This document shows positions 6,831 through 14,600 of a DNA stretch of 18,374 bases, in pieces (within the stretch, counting starts at the first letter, position 1; each line of letters starts with the position of its first letter). Both the position numbers and the translations under genes were made by a program. The notes under the pieces were generated by a model. The model was not told the origin of the DNA. It saw only the letters and a program-made list of their open reading frames with translations, and did not search any database. Source of the stretch: JADZAA01 sp039810485 (GTDB taxonomy: Bacteria > Bacteroidota > Ignavibacteria > Kapaibacteriales > UBA961); NCBI GenBank assembly GCA_039810485.1, contig JBDHXA010000057.1:1-18374 (forward strand), given 5' to 3'.

Positions 6831-7826
6831 ATGGCTGACAAAGAAATTCAAGTGTGCGGACTTGGTAACGGGTTGGTTGATGTGCAAGCAGAAGTTAATG
6901 ACGACATGTTAGAAAAATTTGGCGTAGGCAAAGGCACTATGACCTTGGTTGAAGCCAGTGCGCAATCGAAATATATACAGCAGCTTAACAACCATACATT
7001 TCATCGAAGCAGCGGCGGCTCTGCCGCTAATACAATGATTGCGCTTGCTCAGTTTGGCGCTCGGTCTGCACTAAAAACTATACTTGGCCTCGACGATATG
7101 GGTAGTTTCTATGCCAAAGAGTTTCAGGATTTAGGCATTCATCTTGACGCTGACATGGTGCATGAGCAGGATACGGGAACATGCCTTGCGTTAATAACGC
7201 CCGATGCCGAGCGCACTATGCTCACTTCGCTTGGCGTTAATCGCGCATTTGGCACTGAACATATTCGTGAAGCAACGGTAGCCCGGTCAGAATGGCTGTA
7301 TATTGAAGGATATAAATTTTCAGAGCCGAATGGTGCCGAAGCAATTGCTGAAGCAATGCGATTTGCGCGACAATACGGAACTAAAATTGCCGTTTCATTC
7401 TCCGATACATTCGTAGTAAATGTTTTTCGTGATTCTTTGGAAGAAATTGCTTCAAACGCAGATTTTATTTTTTGCAATGAAACTGAGGCAATGGCATTTA
7501 CGAGAGAGGACAACTCTGATGACGCATTTCGAAAGCTGAGCAATTCATTTCCTTCGGTTGCCTGCACCTTGGGCAAACGCGGATCGCTTTTGAATTTTGG
7601 CGAAGATATTCACGAGATCGCGCCTTATTATACCACGCCTATTGACACAACCGGAGCGGGCGATATCTACGCTGCCGGTGTATTATATGGCATTACGCAT
7701 AGCTATTCAGCGGTGCAGGCCGGACATCTTGGTTCGTATGCCGCATCAAAAGTTATTGCTCAGTTTGGCGCCCGTCTTAAAGAATCTCCAGATTTAATAA
7801 GAAAAGCAGTTTTGGAAAAAGTATAG
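6831..7826 (+). CDS. PfkB-family carbohydrate kinase, adenosine kinase-like
   Basis: This 331-residue cytoplasmic kinase of the ribokinase/PfkB family transfers the ATP phosphate to a sugar or nucleoside hydroxyl. The first family signature is SGGSAANTMIALAQFG (61-76), followed by LGLDDMGSFYAKEFQDLGI, the usual region near the substrate lid. The second signature DTTGAGD (272-278) holds the anion-hole glycines and the catalytic base Asp278. The overall pattern, with the SGGSAANT block and an N-terminal GNGLVDVQAEV (12-22), is that of the bacterial proteins usually annotated as adenosine kinase or fructokinase-like. Specificity cannot be read from sequence alone. There is no Shine-Dalgarno site. 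It precedes lgt by 64 bases on the same strand, so the two may be co-transcribed, although their roles are not obviously linked. Confidence 0.88.
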   Translation: MADKEIQVCGLGNGLVDVQAEVNDDMLEKFGVGKGTMTLVEASAQSKYIQQLNNHTFHRSSGGSAANTMIALAQFGARSALKTILGLDDMGSFYAKEFQDLGIHLDADMVHEQDTGTCLALITPDAERTMLTSLGVNRAFGTEHIREATVARSEWLYIEGYKFSEPNGAEAIAEAMRFARQYGTKIAVSFSDTFVVNVFRDSLEEIASNADFIFCNETEAMAFTREDNSDDAFRKLSNSFPSVACTLGKRGSLLNFGEDIHEIAPYYTTPIDTTGAGDIYAAGVLYGITHSYSAVQAGHLGSYAASKVIAQFGARLKESPDLIRKAVLEKV

Positions 7827-7890
7827 GATAATTTACTGCTCATAAGCGCATTAATGTTAATCTGAATTTTTATAAAAATACGCCAATTCT

Positions 7891-8646
7891 ATGTACCCAA
7901 AACTATTTGAAATAGGACCGATTGTTATCAATTCATTTGGAGCAATGGTGGCAATCGCATTCTTGACGGCAAATTATCTATTTACGCATGAACTTCGTCG
8001 CAAGAAGCTCCCTAATGCTGATGCTGTCGCTTCTACAGTAACATTGCTTGCTCTTGCAGGCGGCATTATTGGCGCTAAGCTATTTCATTTAGCTGAAAAC
8101 TTTCAGGATGTAAAGTTAGATCCGATAGGCCAGATATTTAGCGGGGCCGGATTAACATTTTACGGAGGGTTGATAGTGGCTATTGCTTCGATTGCTATTT
8201 ATGCTCACCGAAAAAAAATATCATTTTTTACTTTTGCCGATGCTGCCGCTCCTGCTCTTATACTCGCTTATGGCATAGGACGCATTGGATGTCAATTGGC
8301 CGGTGATGGAGATTATGGAATACCGACTGATCTTCCTTGGGGAATGGCTTATCCGCATGGGCTGGTTCCAACAATGGAAATAGTGCATCCTGCGCCTATC
8401 TATGAAACGCTTGCTTCATTTGCTGCATTTTTACTGCTCTGGTCGCTTAGGAAAAAATTCTCACTAACGGGAGCATTATTCGGCCTCTATTTAATTCTTG
8501 CGGGAATAGAGAGATTGCTTATTGAGTTTATTCGCCTCAATCCTCTCTATTGGGGATTATCACAAGCGCAGTGGATTTCAATAGCAATGATAATCTATGG
8601 CTCTTGGCTGTTCTACAGCCGGCGAAAAATTGAACTGAATTCATGA
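7891..8646 (+). CDS. lgt: Phosphatidylglycerol-prolipoprotein diacylglyceryl transferase
   Basis: Lgt is an inner-membrane enzyme that attaches a diacylglyceryl group from phosphatidylglycerol to the lipobox cysteine of prolipoproteins, the first step of lipoprotein maturation. The protein has 251 residues with about seven hydrophobic helices. The Lgt signature is at 130-143 (GRIGCQLAGDGDYG), where Arg131 corresponds to the essential arginine of the GRxGN motif. Glu207-Arg208 and the EFIR block (212-215) match the conserved C-terminal region. The stretch LTFYGGLI has Tyr91 where E. coli Lgt has the functionally important His103; tyrosine here probably reflects a lineage variant. Length is slightly short against E. 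coli Lgt (291). It follows the sugar kinase gene by 64 bases and converges with speA. Confidence 0.95.
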   Translation: MYPKLFEIGPIVINSFGAMVAIAFLTANYLFTHELRRKKLPNADAVASTVTLLALAGGIIGAKLFHLAENFQDVKLDPIGQIFSGAGLTFYGGLIVAIASIAIYAHRKKISFFTFADAAAPALILAYGIGRIGCQLAGDGDYGIPTDLPWGMAYPHGLVPTMEIVHPAPIYETLASFAAFLLLWSLRKKFSLTGALFGLYLILAGIERLLIEFIRLNPLYWGLSQAQWISIAMIIYGSWLFYSRRKIELNS

Positions 8647-8682
8647 TCAAATAATTTGTAACATTATATTTTGCAGAGATAT

Positions 8683-8696
8683 GCAGAAATTTCTGC
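8683..8696. terminator. Palindrome between convergent lgt and speA, weak terminator candidate
   Basis: GCAGAAATTTCTGC is a perfect 14-base palindrome in the 143-base convergent gap. As RNA it forms a 5-bp stem with an AATT loop on either strand, and short flanking arms TTGCA (8671-8675) and TGCAA (8703-8707) can pair around it. No strong T-run follows, so the terminator role is only plausible from position. Confidence 0.25.
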
Positions 8697-8789
8697 CGTT
8701 TATGCAACATATAATAATTGATCGCTCACCGAACAAAATTTTCTCAAATATTACAAAACACTCACCAACAACATACAGCACAGATTAAT

Positions 8790-10679
8790 CTATTCCAAAT
8801 ATGTATAGCCATAAAGACCTGAACGATAAATCGTTAAAAACTCCTTCCCTTCATTTATTGTTATAGTGCCAGCCTTTACTGAATTGCTCACCCAAGTTTC
8901 CATGGTTCGCACTAATTTTTTTGCGCTGAACTGCACATAATCAAGCACATCAGCCACAGTTTCACCGTCAATTATCTGATCTATGCTGTAGCCGTCGCCA
9001 TCTACAATTACGTGCACTGCATTTGTATCGCCAAACAGATTATGCAAATCACCAAGAATTTCCTGATATGCGCCAACTAAGAATGCGCCGAGAAAATATG
9101 GCTCATTGACCTTTAAATCATGCACAGGAATAAAAGGTATAAAGTCTCTCATGCCTACGAATTTATCCACTTTACCGTCAGAATCGCATGTAACATCCTG
9201 CAGCGTAGCTTCGCGGTCGGGTTTCTCATGCAGGCGTTGAATTGGCACTATCGGAAAAAGCTGATCTATTGCCCATGAATCAGGCAGCGACTGAAACAGC
9301 GAAAAATTGCAAAAATATTTATCGGCAAGCAATTTCGTCAGAATGCGCAATTCTTCGGGCGGATGTTTTATTTCGCTTGCCAAACGGCTAACTTCGGCTG
9401 CTATGCTCCAGTAGAACTGCTCAACAGAAGCGCGAGTATGAAGATCAATGAGTCCAAGATTGAACAAGTCAAGCGATTCTTCGCGAATTTGCTGCGCATC
9501 ATGCCATGTTTCAAGCATTGAACGTGAAGTTATGTTTTTCAACAATGCTTTTAATTCATGAACAATTTCATGATCGTTTTCAGTCGGCTCGGAATACTCT
9601 GTTTGCGGCAGAGTGCTAGTTTCAAGGACATTAAAGATCAGTATTGAATGATGAGCAGTCAGCGCACGGCCTGCTTCCGTGATGATGTGAGGATGCGGCA
9701 GATCATTTTTCTCGGCGACATCCTTTATTGTATACACAGCATCGTTGGCATACTCTTGAATCGAGTAATTAATGCTATGAACAGCAGCCGAGCGAGAGCC
9801 GTCGTAATCAACGCCCAATCCGCCCCCAATATCCACAAATTCTAAGGTGCATCCCATACGTTGCAGCTGTACGTAATATTGAGCAACTTCCTTCAGACCA
9901 GTTTTAATTTTACGTATATTGGTTATTTGACTTCCCAGATGAAAATGTATAAGTTTAATGCAATCTAAAATGCCGGATTCGCGAGCGAACTCGACTGCTT
10001 CAATAAGCTCTACTGCATGAAGTCCAAATTTGCTTTGATCACCGCCTGATTCCTCCCATTTTCCGCTGCCCGATGCAGCTAATTTTATGCGAATCCCAAT
10101 GTTCGGTCTGACGTTTACTCGCTGGGCAACCGAGCGTATCAATTTCAATTCATTAAGTTTTTCGGCAACTATGAATATTTTTTTACCCATTTTCTGAGCT
10201 AGTAAAGCTAGTTCGATGAATTCTTCATCTTTATAGCCATTGCAAATGATAAGCGCTTCAGGATTGTCCATTATAGCCAAAACCGCATGAAGCTCCGGTT
10301 TCGATCCTGCTTCGAGGCCGATGGGAAATTTTCTTCCATGACGAACAATTTCTTCCACCACCGGACGCTGCTGATTGACTTTGATAGGATATACATTATA
10401 GTATTTTCCTTGATAGCCGTACTCTTTGGCAGCATTGGTAAAACAGCCAGAAATTTTCTCTATTCTATCGTCTAAAATGTCTGGGAAGCGAAGCAGAACC
10501 GGCGGAGCAACATCTCGGATTATCAATTCGTCTATCAATTCCTTGAGGTCAATGGCCGGGCCGTTTTCCTTGCGCGGCATCACCGTCATATTGCCTTTGC
10601 TGTTTATTCCGAAATAATTAATTCCCCACCCGTTTATATTGTATAATTCAACGGCATCTTCTATTCGCCATTTTCTCAT
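8790..10679 (-). CDS. speA: Biosynthetic arginine decarboxylase
   Basis: This 629-residue PLP-dependent enzyme (alanine racemase-like fold) decarboxylates arginine to agmatine, the first step of putrescine and spermidine synthesis by the agmatine route. The PLP lysine is Lys100 in NVYPIKVNQ. Other conserved blocks are GLEAGSKPEL (121-130), GDQSKFGL (213-220), HFHLGSQI (245-252), the phosphate-binding glycine loop FVDIGGGLGVDYDGS (281-295), TEAGRALTAHH (334-344) and the active-site CDSDGKVDKF (498-507) with Cys498 and Asp501. Length agrees with the SpeA family (about 630-660). It stands alone, without an agmatinase or agmatine deiminase gene in the window. It diverges from the OmpA gene across 363 bases. 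A possible promoter (10744-10775) and a GGAG site 10 bases before the ATG support this start. Confidence 0.96.
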   Translation of the reverse strand: MRKWRIEDAVELYNINGWGINYFGINSKGNMTVMPRKENGPAIDLKELIDELIIRDVAPPVLLRFPDILDDRIEKISGCFTNAAKEYGYQGKYYNVYPIKVNQQRPVVEEIVRHGRKFPIGLEAGSKPELHAVLAIMDNPEALIICNGYKDEEFIELALLAQKMGKKIFIVAEKLNELKLIRSVAQRVNVRPNIGIRIKLAASGSGKWEESGGDQSKFGLHAVELIEAVEFARESGILDCIKLIHFHLGSQITNIRKIKTGLKEVAQYYVQLQRMGCTLEFVDIGGGLGVDYDGSRSAAVHSINYSIQEYANDAVYTIKDVAEKNDLPHPHIITEAGRALTAHHSILIFNVLETSTLPQTEYSEPTENDHEIVHELKALLKNITSRSMLETWHDAQQIREESLDLFNLGLIDLHTRASVEQFYWSIAAEVSRLASEIKHPPEELRILTKLLADKYFCNFSLFQSLPDSWAIDQLFPIVPIQRLHEKPDREATLQDVTCDSDGKVDKFVGMRDFIPFIPVHDLKVNEPYFLGAFLVGAYQEILGDLHNLFGDTNAVHVIVDGDGYSIDQIIDGETVADVLDYVQFSAKKLVRTMETWVSNSVKAGTITINEGKEFLTIYRSGLYGYTYLE

Positions 10680-10689
10680 CGCTGAATTT

Positions 10690-10693
10690 CTCC
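10690..10693 (-). promoter_or_regulatory. Shine-Dalgarno-like site of speA
   Basis: GGAG on the minus strand lies 10 bases before the speA ATG, slightly far but usable. Together with the family-typical N-terminus it supports the start at 10679. Confidence 0.4.
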
Positions 10694-10743
10694 TATTAGA
10701 AGCTTTGTTTTAAATGTTTGTAGTATTTGCTGTGTTGCGGGCG

Positions 10744-10775
10744 CAAATGTACGCAATCAGAGCAAATTGCGACAA
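10744..10775 (-). promoter_or_regulatory. Candidate promoter of speA (Bacteroidota type)
   Basis: On the minus strand TTG (10775-10773) is followed after 21 bases by TACATTTG (10751-10744), fitting the pattern TTG-N17-23-TAnnTTTG known from Bacteroidota. Transcription would start near 10737, leaving a leader of about 58 bases before the speA ATG. Confidence 0.45.
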
Positions 10776-10929
10776 TATTATTTGACAAGTCAAAATTAGA
10801 CCCGAGTTCGAAATCATGCCAAATTGCCTAATAATTTGAAGTTTAACTTACAATCAAAGAGGCAAGGAAAATTTATCGAAGGATTCTTTTTAGTGTTCTG
10901 TCAATGTTATATCTTTCAGCACAAACGCA

Positions 10930-10956
10930 TTGTCCAAGCGCACATTCATACATTTT
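10930..10956 (+). promoter_or_regulatory. Weak promoter candidate of the OmpA-family gene
   Basis: TTG (10930-10932) is followed after 16 bases by TACATTTT (10949-10956), one base off the TAnnTTTG pattern. It would place the 10985-11023 hairpin in the transcribed leader. Position fits, but the match is imperfect. Confidence 0.25.
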
Positions 10957-10984
10957 CGGTATTTTCGTTGCAATAATATATTGT

Positions 10985-11023
10985 TGTTGCACTCTTGCAA
11001 TAGGATGAATACTGAGTGCAACA
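10985..11023 (+). promoter_or_regulatory. Perfect 10-bp stem-loop in the leader of the OmpA-family gene
   Basis: TGTTGCACTC (10985-10994) and GAGTGCAACA (11014-11023) are perfect inverted repeats with a 19-base loop. The structure ends 19 bases before the ATG, so as RNA it would sit close to the ribosome-binding region; as DNA it could be an operator. It is a sequence observation only and its role is unknown. Confidence 0.45.
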
Positions 11024-11042
11024 TGCTGCTGCCAAATGAGTA

Positions 11043-13175
11043 ATGAGAACATCTTTTACGATTTCAAGCATATTTTTTTGGATTATGTTGTTGTTGCTAA
11101 CCAAAACAACGACAGCGATGCCGCCAGATTCAATTGCACCTAAAAATGCTTCATACTCATTGCAATTCCCAATAGAACTTTCCATAGGCGGCGGTTTGTC
11201 GCCGTCGCTCTTATCGTCTAATTTTCACAGCATCGGCGATTTTTCACTACCAGCTAGTGCCCGCAGTTTTACAAGCGGTACAGGATTGGAAATAAGATTT
11301 CCGTCATTGAGTGCCGGATTGCGAATTTCGCCTTCATTAATGTTAACGGCGCAAATTCAAGCCGGGAAGAATGACACAAAATACAAAACGACAAGCTCAA
11401 CCGCTATTGTTGACAGAATATCTGGAAAAGTAATTCCAATTATATCCGAACATCTGCTTCAAACAAATAATTACTTTGCCTCACTGCAAGCCGGTGCAAA
11501 ATATATTCTCGGAAGCGGCATTTTCACACAGTTATTAGTCGGATTACAAAGGCCGTTTTCTGCAAAATACCACGCCTCTGAAACATGGAGTTATCCCAGT
11601 GATTCAATGTTCAAAGCAACACAAAAAGAAGCGATTGGCTCAACCAATGAAACGCAGTTAATGCCAACAGCAGAAATTTCTGTCGGAACTGCACTTCCCT
11701 TCGCACGAAATACAGAATTGATGTTTTCTCCTGCTTTTACTGCAAAAATTGCGAGAAACAATTCTGAGCAAGGGAACTTTTACTCTCTTGGCGCAGAAAT
11801 TAGAATTCAATGGAGGCCGCAGCCAATAATTCCAATATTTCGCGACACCAATATTGTTCGAGACACGATTTCGCAATTAGTGAAAAATATTGATACAATT
11901 TCAATTATTCCAACAACTTTCACTATAATAGATTCATCGCTAATTCGCGAGTCTGACGCCGAAATACACACTTATTTTGCACATCAAACATACAAACGGC
12001 TTATACCGCAGCCCAAAGCGCTTTTATCAGCAGACATTAGCGTAAAATTTATAACTGCTGATGGAAGCGAGGCACAATCTGCCAAAGTTAATGTGGAGCA
12101 AACACGCAGAACAACCGAAATTCCGCTTTTGCCTTATATTTTTTATGATAAAGGCGACACAGCATTACCTAAGCGATATTTGAACAGTGATAAAATATTC
12201 GAGCGCCGATATTTTAACAGCGATGCAGTGATATTGCCGTTATATCATTCATTGCTGCAAATCGTGTCTGCCCGATTGAAACAAAGCCCTGCATCACAGT
12301 TGCATATCAAAGCAATTGCCTCGCCCGACGATCAGATGCGTAACGGAGGAAAACTTGCAATCCAGCGTTCTTTTAGCATACGCAAAATAATATCAGATTT
12401 TGGCGGTATAGACACATCTCGGCTTTCCGTCGAGATAGAAAATGCGCCGCTTTCTCGGAATATGCAGCAAGAGTCAGAATATCGCAGAGTTGAACTGAGT
12501 ACTATGCAATCTGAAATCTTAAAACCATATATTATTATTGATACTATTGGCGTTGCCGATCCACCGACTTTGCGGTTTCATCCTATTTCAGTTGCCGCTT
12601 CCGGTACAGCATCCTGGAGTATTGAAATACAGCAGGACGGACGTTTGCTTCGGGTAATTGACGGCATTGGCGATCCGCCTAAGTTTCTTGACTGGAATAT
12701 CAATGATGGCGAGAATAAAGAGCGATTGATCGTTGCGCCCGTTTCGTATAGACTTACTGTTGTTGATAATGACGGACAAACACTTTCTACCAATCCCGAC
12801 ACGCTAGTATTTCAGCAAAGTGTTGTTACAAGAGATTTGCAGCGGCAGCGCATGGAGTTTTCTGTTATGTGTTTTAACTATGACGAAACAAATTTGGCGA
12901 CTGCCAGCACCGGACAAATTGATTACATTCGCAGCCAATTGCCTCAGAATGCAAATTTTACGCTTGTAGGAGCAACTGACACCATCGGCAATATCCAATA
13001 CAATAAAGAGTTATCGCTGCGCAGGGCACAAGTAATAATGCGGCTGCTCGGCTTGACAGACAGCAATGCCAAGGCGATAGGACTTGGAGAAGATGCCACA
13101 AGTTTTGACAATGGACTGCCGGAAGGACGATTTTATAGCCGTCGAGTTAGAATTATTGCCGATTACAAACGGTAA
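11043..13175 (+). CDS. OmpA-family outer-membrane protein with two OmpA-like modules
   Basis: This 710-residue exported envelope protein begins with a signal peptide (about 1-25: basic start, hydrophobic FFWIMLLLL, then TTTAMPP). Residues about 40-260 show alternating polar and aromatic patterns of a beta-barrel (SLSAGLRISPSLMLTAQIQAG is typical). A first OmpA-like module at about 360-485 (LLPYIFYDKGDTALPKRY, later YRRVEL) lacks the canonical TD..G..xYN..LS..RA motif. A region around 510-595 (SWSIEIQQDGRLLRVI) resembles an Ig/FlgD-like fold. The C-terminal OmpA module (604-710) is canonical, with GATDTIGNIQYN and LSLRRA; Asp646 and Arg661 correspond to the residues that bind diaminopimelate in peptidoglycan. 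It probably anchors the outer membrane to the wall. Domain limits outside the C-terminal module are approximate. It is followed by asnS after 53 bases. Confidence 0.85.
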   Translation: MRTSFTISSIFFWIMLLLLTKTTTAMPPDSIAPKNASYSLQFPIELSIGGGLSPSLLSSNFHSIGDFSLPASARSFTSGTGLEIRFPSLSAGLRISPSLMLTAQIQAGKNDTKYKTTSSTAIVDRISGKVIPIISEHLLQTNNYFASLQAGAKYILGSGIFTQLLVGLQRPFSAKYHASETWSYPSDSMFKATQKEAIGSTNETQLMPTAEISVGTALPFARNTELMFSPAFTAKIARNNSEQGNFYSLGAEIRIQWRPQPIIPIFRDTNIVRDTISQLVKNIDTISIIPTTFTIIDSSLIRESDAEIHTYFAHQTYKRLIPQPKALLSADISVKFITADGSEAQSAKVNVEQTRRTTEIPLLPYIFYDKGDTALPKRYLNSDKIFERRYFNSDAVILPLYHSLLQIVSARLKQSPASQLHIKAIASPDDQMRNGGKLAIQRSFSIRKIISDFGGIDTSRLSVEIENAPLSRNMQQESEYRRVELSTMQSEILKPYIIIDTIGVADPPTLRFHPISVAASGTASWSIEIQQDGRLLRVIDGIGDPPKFLDWNINDGENKERLIVAPVSYRLTVVDNDGQTLSTNPDTLVFQQSVVTRDLQRQRMEFSVMCFNYDETNLATASTGQIDYIRSQLPQNANFTLVGATDTIGNIQYNKELSLRRAQVIMRLLGLTDSNAKAIGLGEDATSFDNGLPEGRFYSRRVRIIADYKR

Positions 13176-13193
13176 TGAAAAGTTGCAACTATG

Positions 13194-13201
13194 TATTTTT
13201 G
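13194..13201 (+). promoter_or_regulatory. Possible -7 element for asnS
   Basis: TATTTTTG matches TAnnTTTG and lies 27 bases before the asnS ATG, between the OmpA gene and asnS. No TTG is present at normal spacing, so asnS may instead be read through from upstream. Confidence 0.22.
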
Positions 13202-13228
13202 TAAAAAGTATCACATTTTTATAGAACA

Positions 13229-14578
13229 ATGTCACGTTATAAATCCTATCAAACAATCGAGAACCTCCAATCAGCCGTAGGACAGGAAGTAACTTTAAAC
13301 GGCTGGGTTTACGACAGCACCGGAAAAGGAAAACTGCATTTTATTAAATTGCGAGATGGCAGCGGAATTGTGCAGTGCGTAGTTTTTAAGCCGAATGTTG
13401 CAGAGGAAGTATTCGAATCGGCGCGTTTGCTCACTCAGGAAAGTTCGATTTCAATCACGGGATTAGTCAAATCCGACGTCCGTGCAATCGGCGGCGTAGA
13501 GATAGATGTTACGCACATAAAAATATGGCAATTAGCGAAAGAGTATCCTATTACGCCGAAGGAGCATGGAATTGAATTTTTAATGGAGCATCGCCATCTG
13601 TGGCTGCGGTCTTCGCGGCAGCATGCCATAATGCGAATTCGCGCTGCCGTAGTCAAAGCAATACGTGATTTCTTTGATGGCAACGGCTTTCGCTTGCAAG
13701 ATTCTCCAATATTAACTCCAAATGCTTGCGAAGGAACTTCTACGCTTTTTTCTACTGAGTATTTTGATATTGGCAATGCATATCTCTCCCAGTCAGGGCA
13801 GCTTTACGCAGAAGCTACTGCCATGGCATTAGGACGTGTCTATACTTTTGGACCTACTTTCCGCGCTGAAAAGTCGAAGACAAAACGGCACCTTACTGAA
13901 TTTTGGATGGTTGAGCCGGAAATGGCATTTTTCGACTTAAATGACGACATGGATTTGGCTGAAGACATGGTGGAATATATTGTACAGTTTATTTTAAAAA
14001 CTTGCCAGCCGGAACTAAAAACAATGGGGCGTGATATTTCAAAATTAGAAGCCGTGCGCCGCCCGTTCCATCGCATGAGCTATACAGAAGCAGTAGAATG
14101 GCTAAATAAGAACAATGTCAAGCTGAATAGAAAGAACCCGGACGGCACGGAGTCGCAGCATAATTTCCCTTGGGGCGAAGATTTTGGCGCGCCGCAGGAA
14201 GAGGCTATTATGAGCCAGTTCGACAAGCCATGCATTATTCATCGCTATCCAACCGAAGTAAAGGCATTCTACATGAAGCGCGATCCTGAAAACGATAAAG
14301 TAGTTTTGGCTATGGATATGCTCGCACCAGAGGGTGCTGGCGAAATAATTGGCGGCAGCCAGCGTGAAGATAATTACGACTTGCTTCTCGAACGCATTAA
14401 GCACGAAAATCTGCCAGAAGAAGCATTTCAGTGGTATTTAGATTTGCGCAAATATGGAAGTGTTCCGCACTCGGGCTTCGGATTAGGATTGGAGCGAACA
14501 GTAAAATGGATTTCTGGAGCAGAACACATTCGCGAAACAATTCCCTTTCCACGCATGATTTACCGCATAGTTCCTTAA
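13229..14578 (+). CDS. asnS: Asparaginyl-tRNA synthetase
   Basis: This 449-residue class IIb synthetase charges tRNA-Asn with asparagine in the cytoplasm. An N-terminal OB-fold for the anticodon (about 17-105, VTLNGWVYDSTGKGKLHFIKLRDGSG) precedes the catalytic domain. Motif 2 appears as GPTFRAEKSKTKRHLTEFW (208-226), with the arginine that contacts ATP at 212. Motif 3 is GFGLGLERTVKWISG (416-430), with Arg423. The KTKRHLTEFWMVEPE pattern separates AsnRS from AspRS, which has RADRQPEF here. The C-terminal HIRETIPFPR is standard. Length is normal (E. coli AsnRS has 466). No Shine-Dalgarno site is seen. Its stop lies 22 bases from that of the convergent GT9 gene. Confidence 0.97.
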   Translation: MSRYKSYQTIENLQSAVGQEVTLNGWVYDSTGKGKLHFIKLRDGSGIVQCVVFKPNVAEEVFESARLLTQESSISITGLVKSDVRAIGGVEIDVTHIKIWQLAKEYPITPKEHGIEFLMEHRHLWLRSSRQHAIMRIRAAVVKAIRDFFDGNGFRLQDSPILTPNACEGTSTLFSTEYFDIGNAYLSQSGQLYAEATAMALGRVYTFGPTFRAEKSKTKRHLTEFWMVEPEMAFFDLNDDMDLAEDMVEYIVQFILKTCQPELKTMGRDISKLEAVRRPFHRMSYTEAVEWLNKNNVKLNRKNPDGTESQHNFPWGEDFGAPQEEAIMSQFDKPCIIHRYPTEVKAFYMKRDPENDKVVLAMDMLAPEGAGEIIGGSQREDNYDLLLERIKHENLPEEAFQWYLDLRKYGSVPHSGFGLGLERTVKWISGAEHIRETIPFPRMIYRIVP

Positions 14579-14600
14579 ATTACTACCAGCATAAAAGGCA

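Larger units (their letters stand above)
10680..11042. other. Divergent regulatory region between speA and the OmpA-family gene
   Basis: These 363 bases separate two outward-reading genes. They hold a speA promoter candidate (10744-10775, minus), a weaker candidate for the OmpA gene (10930-10956, plus) and a 10-bp perfect hairpin in the presumed leader of the OmpA gene (10985-11023). I see no credible small gene and no repeat elsewhere in the region. Confidence 0.6.
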
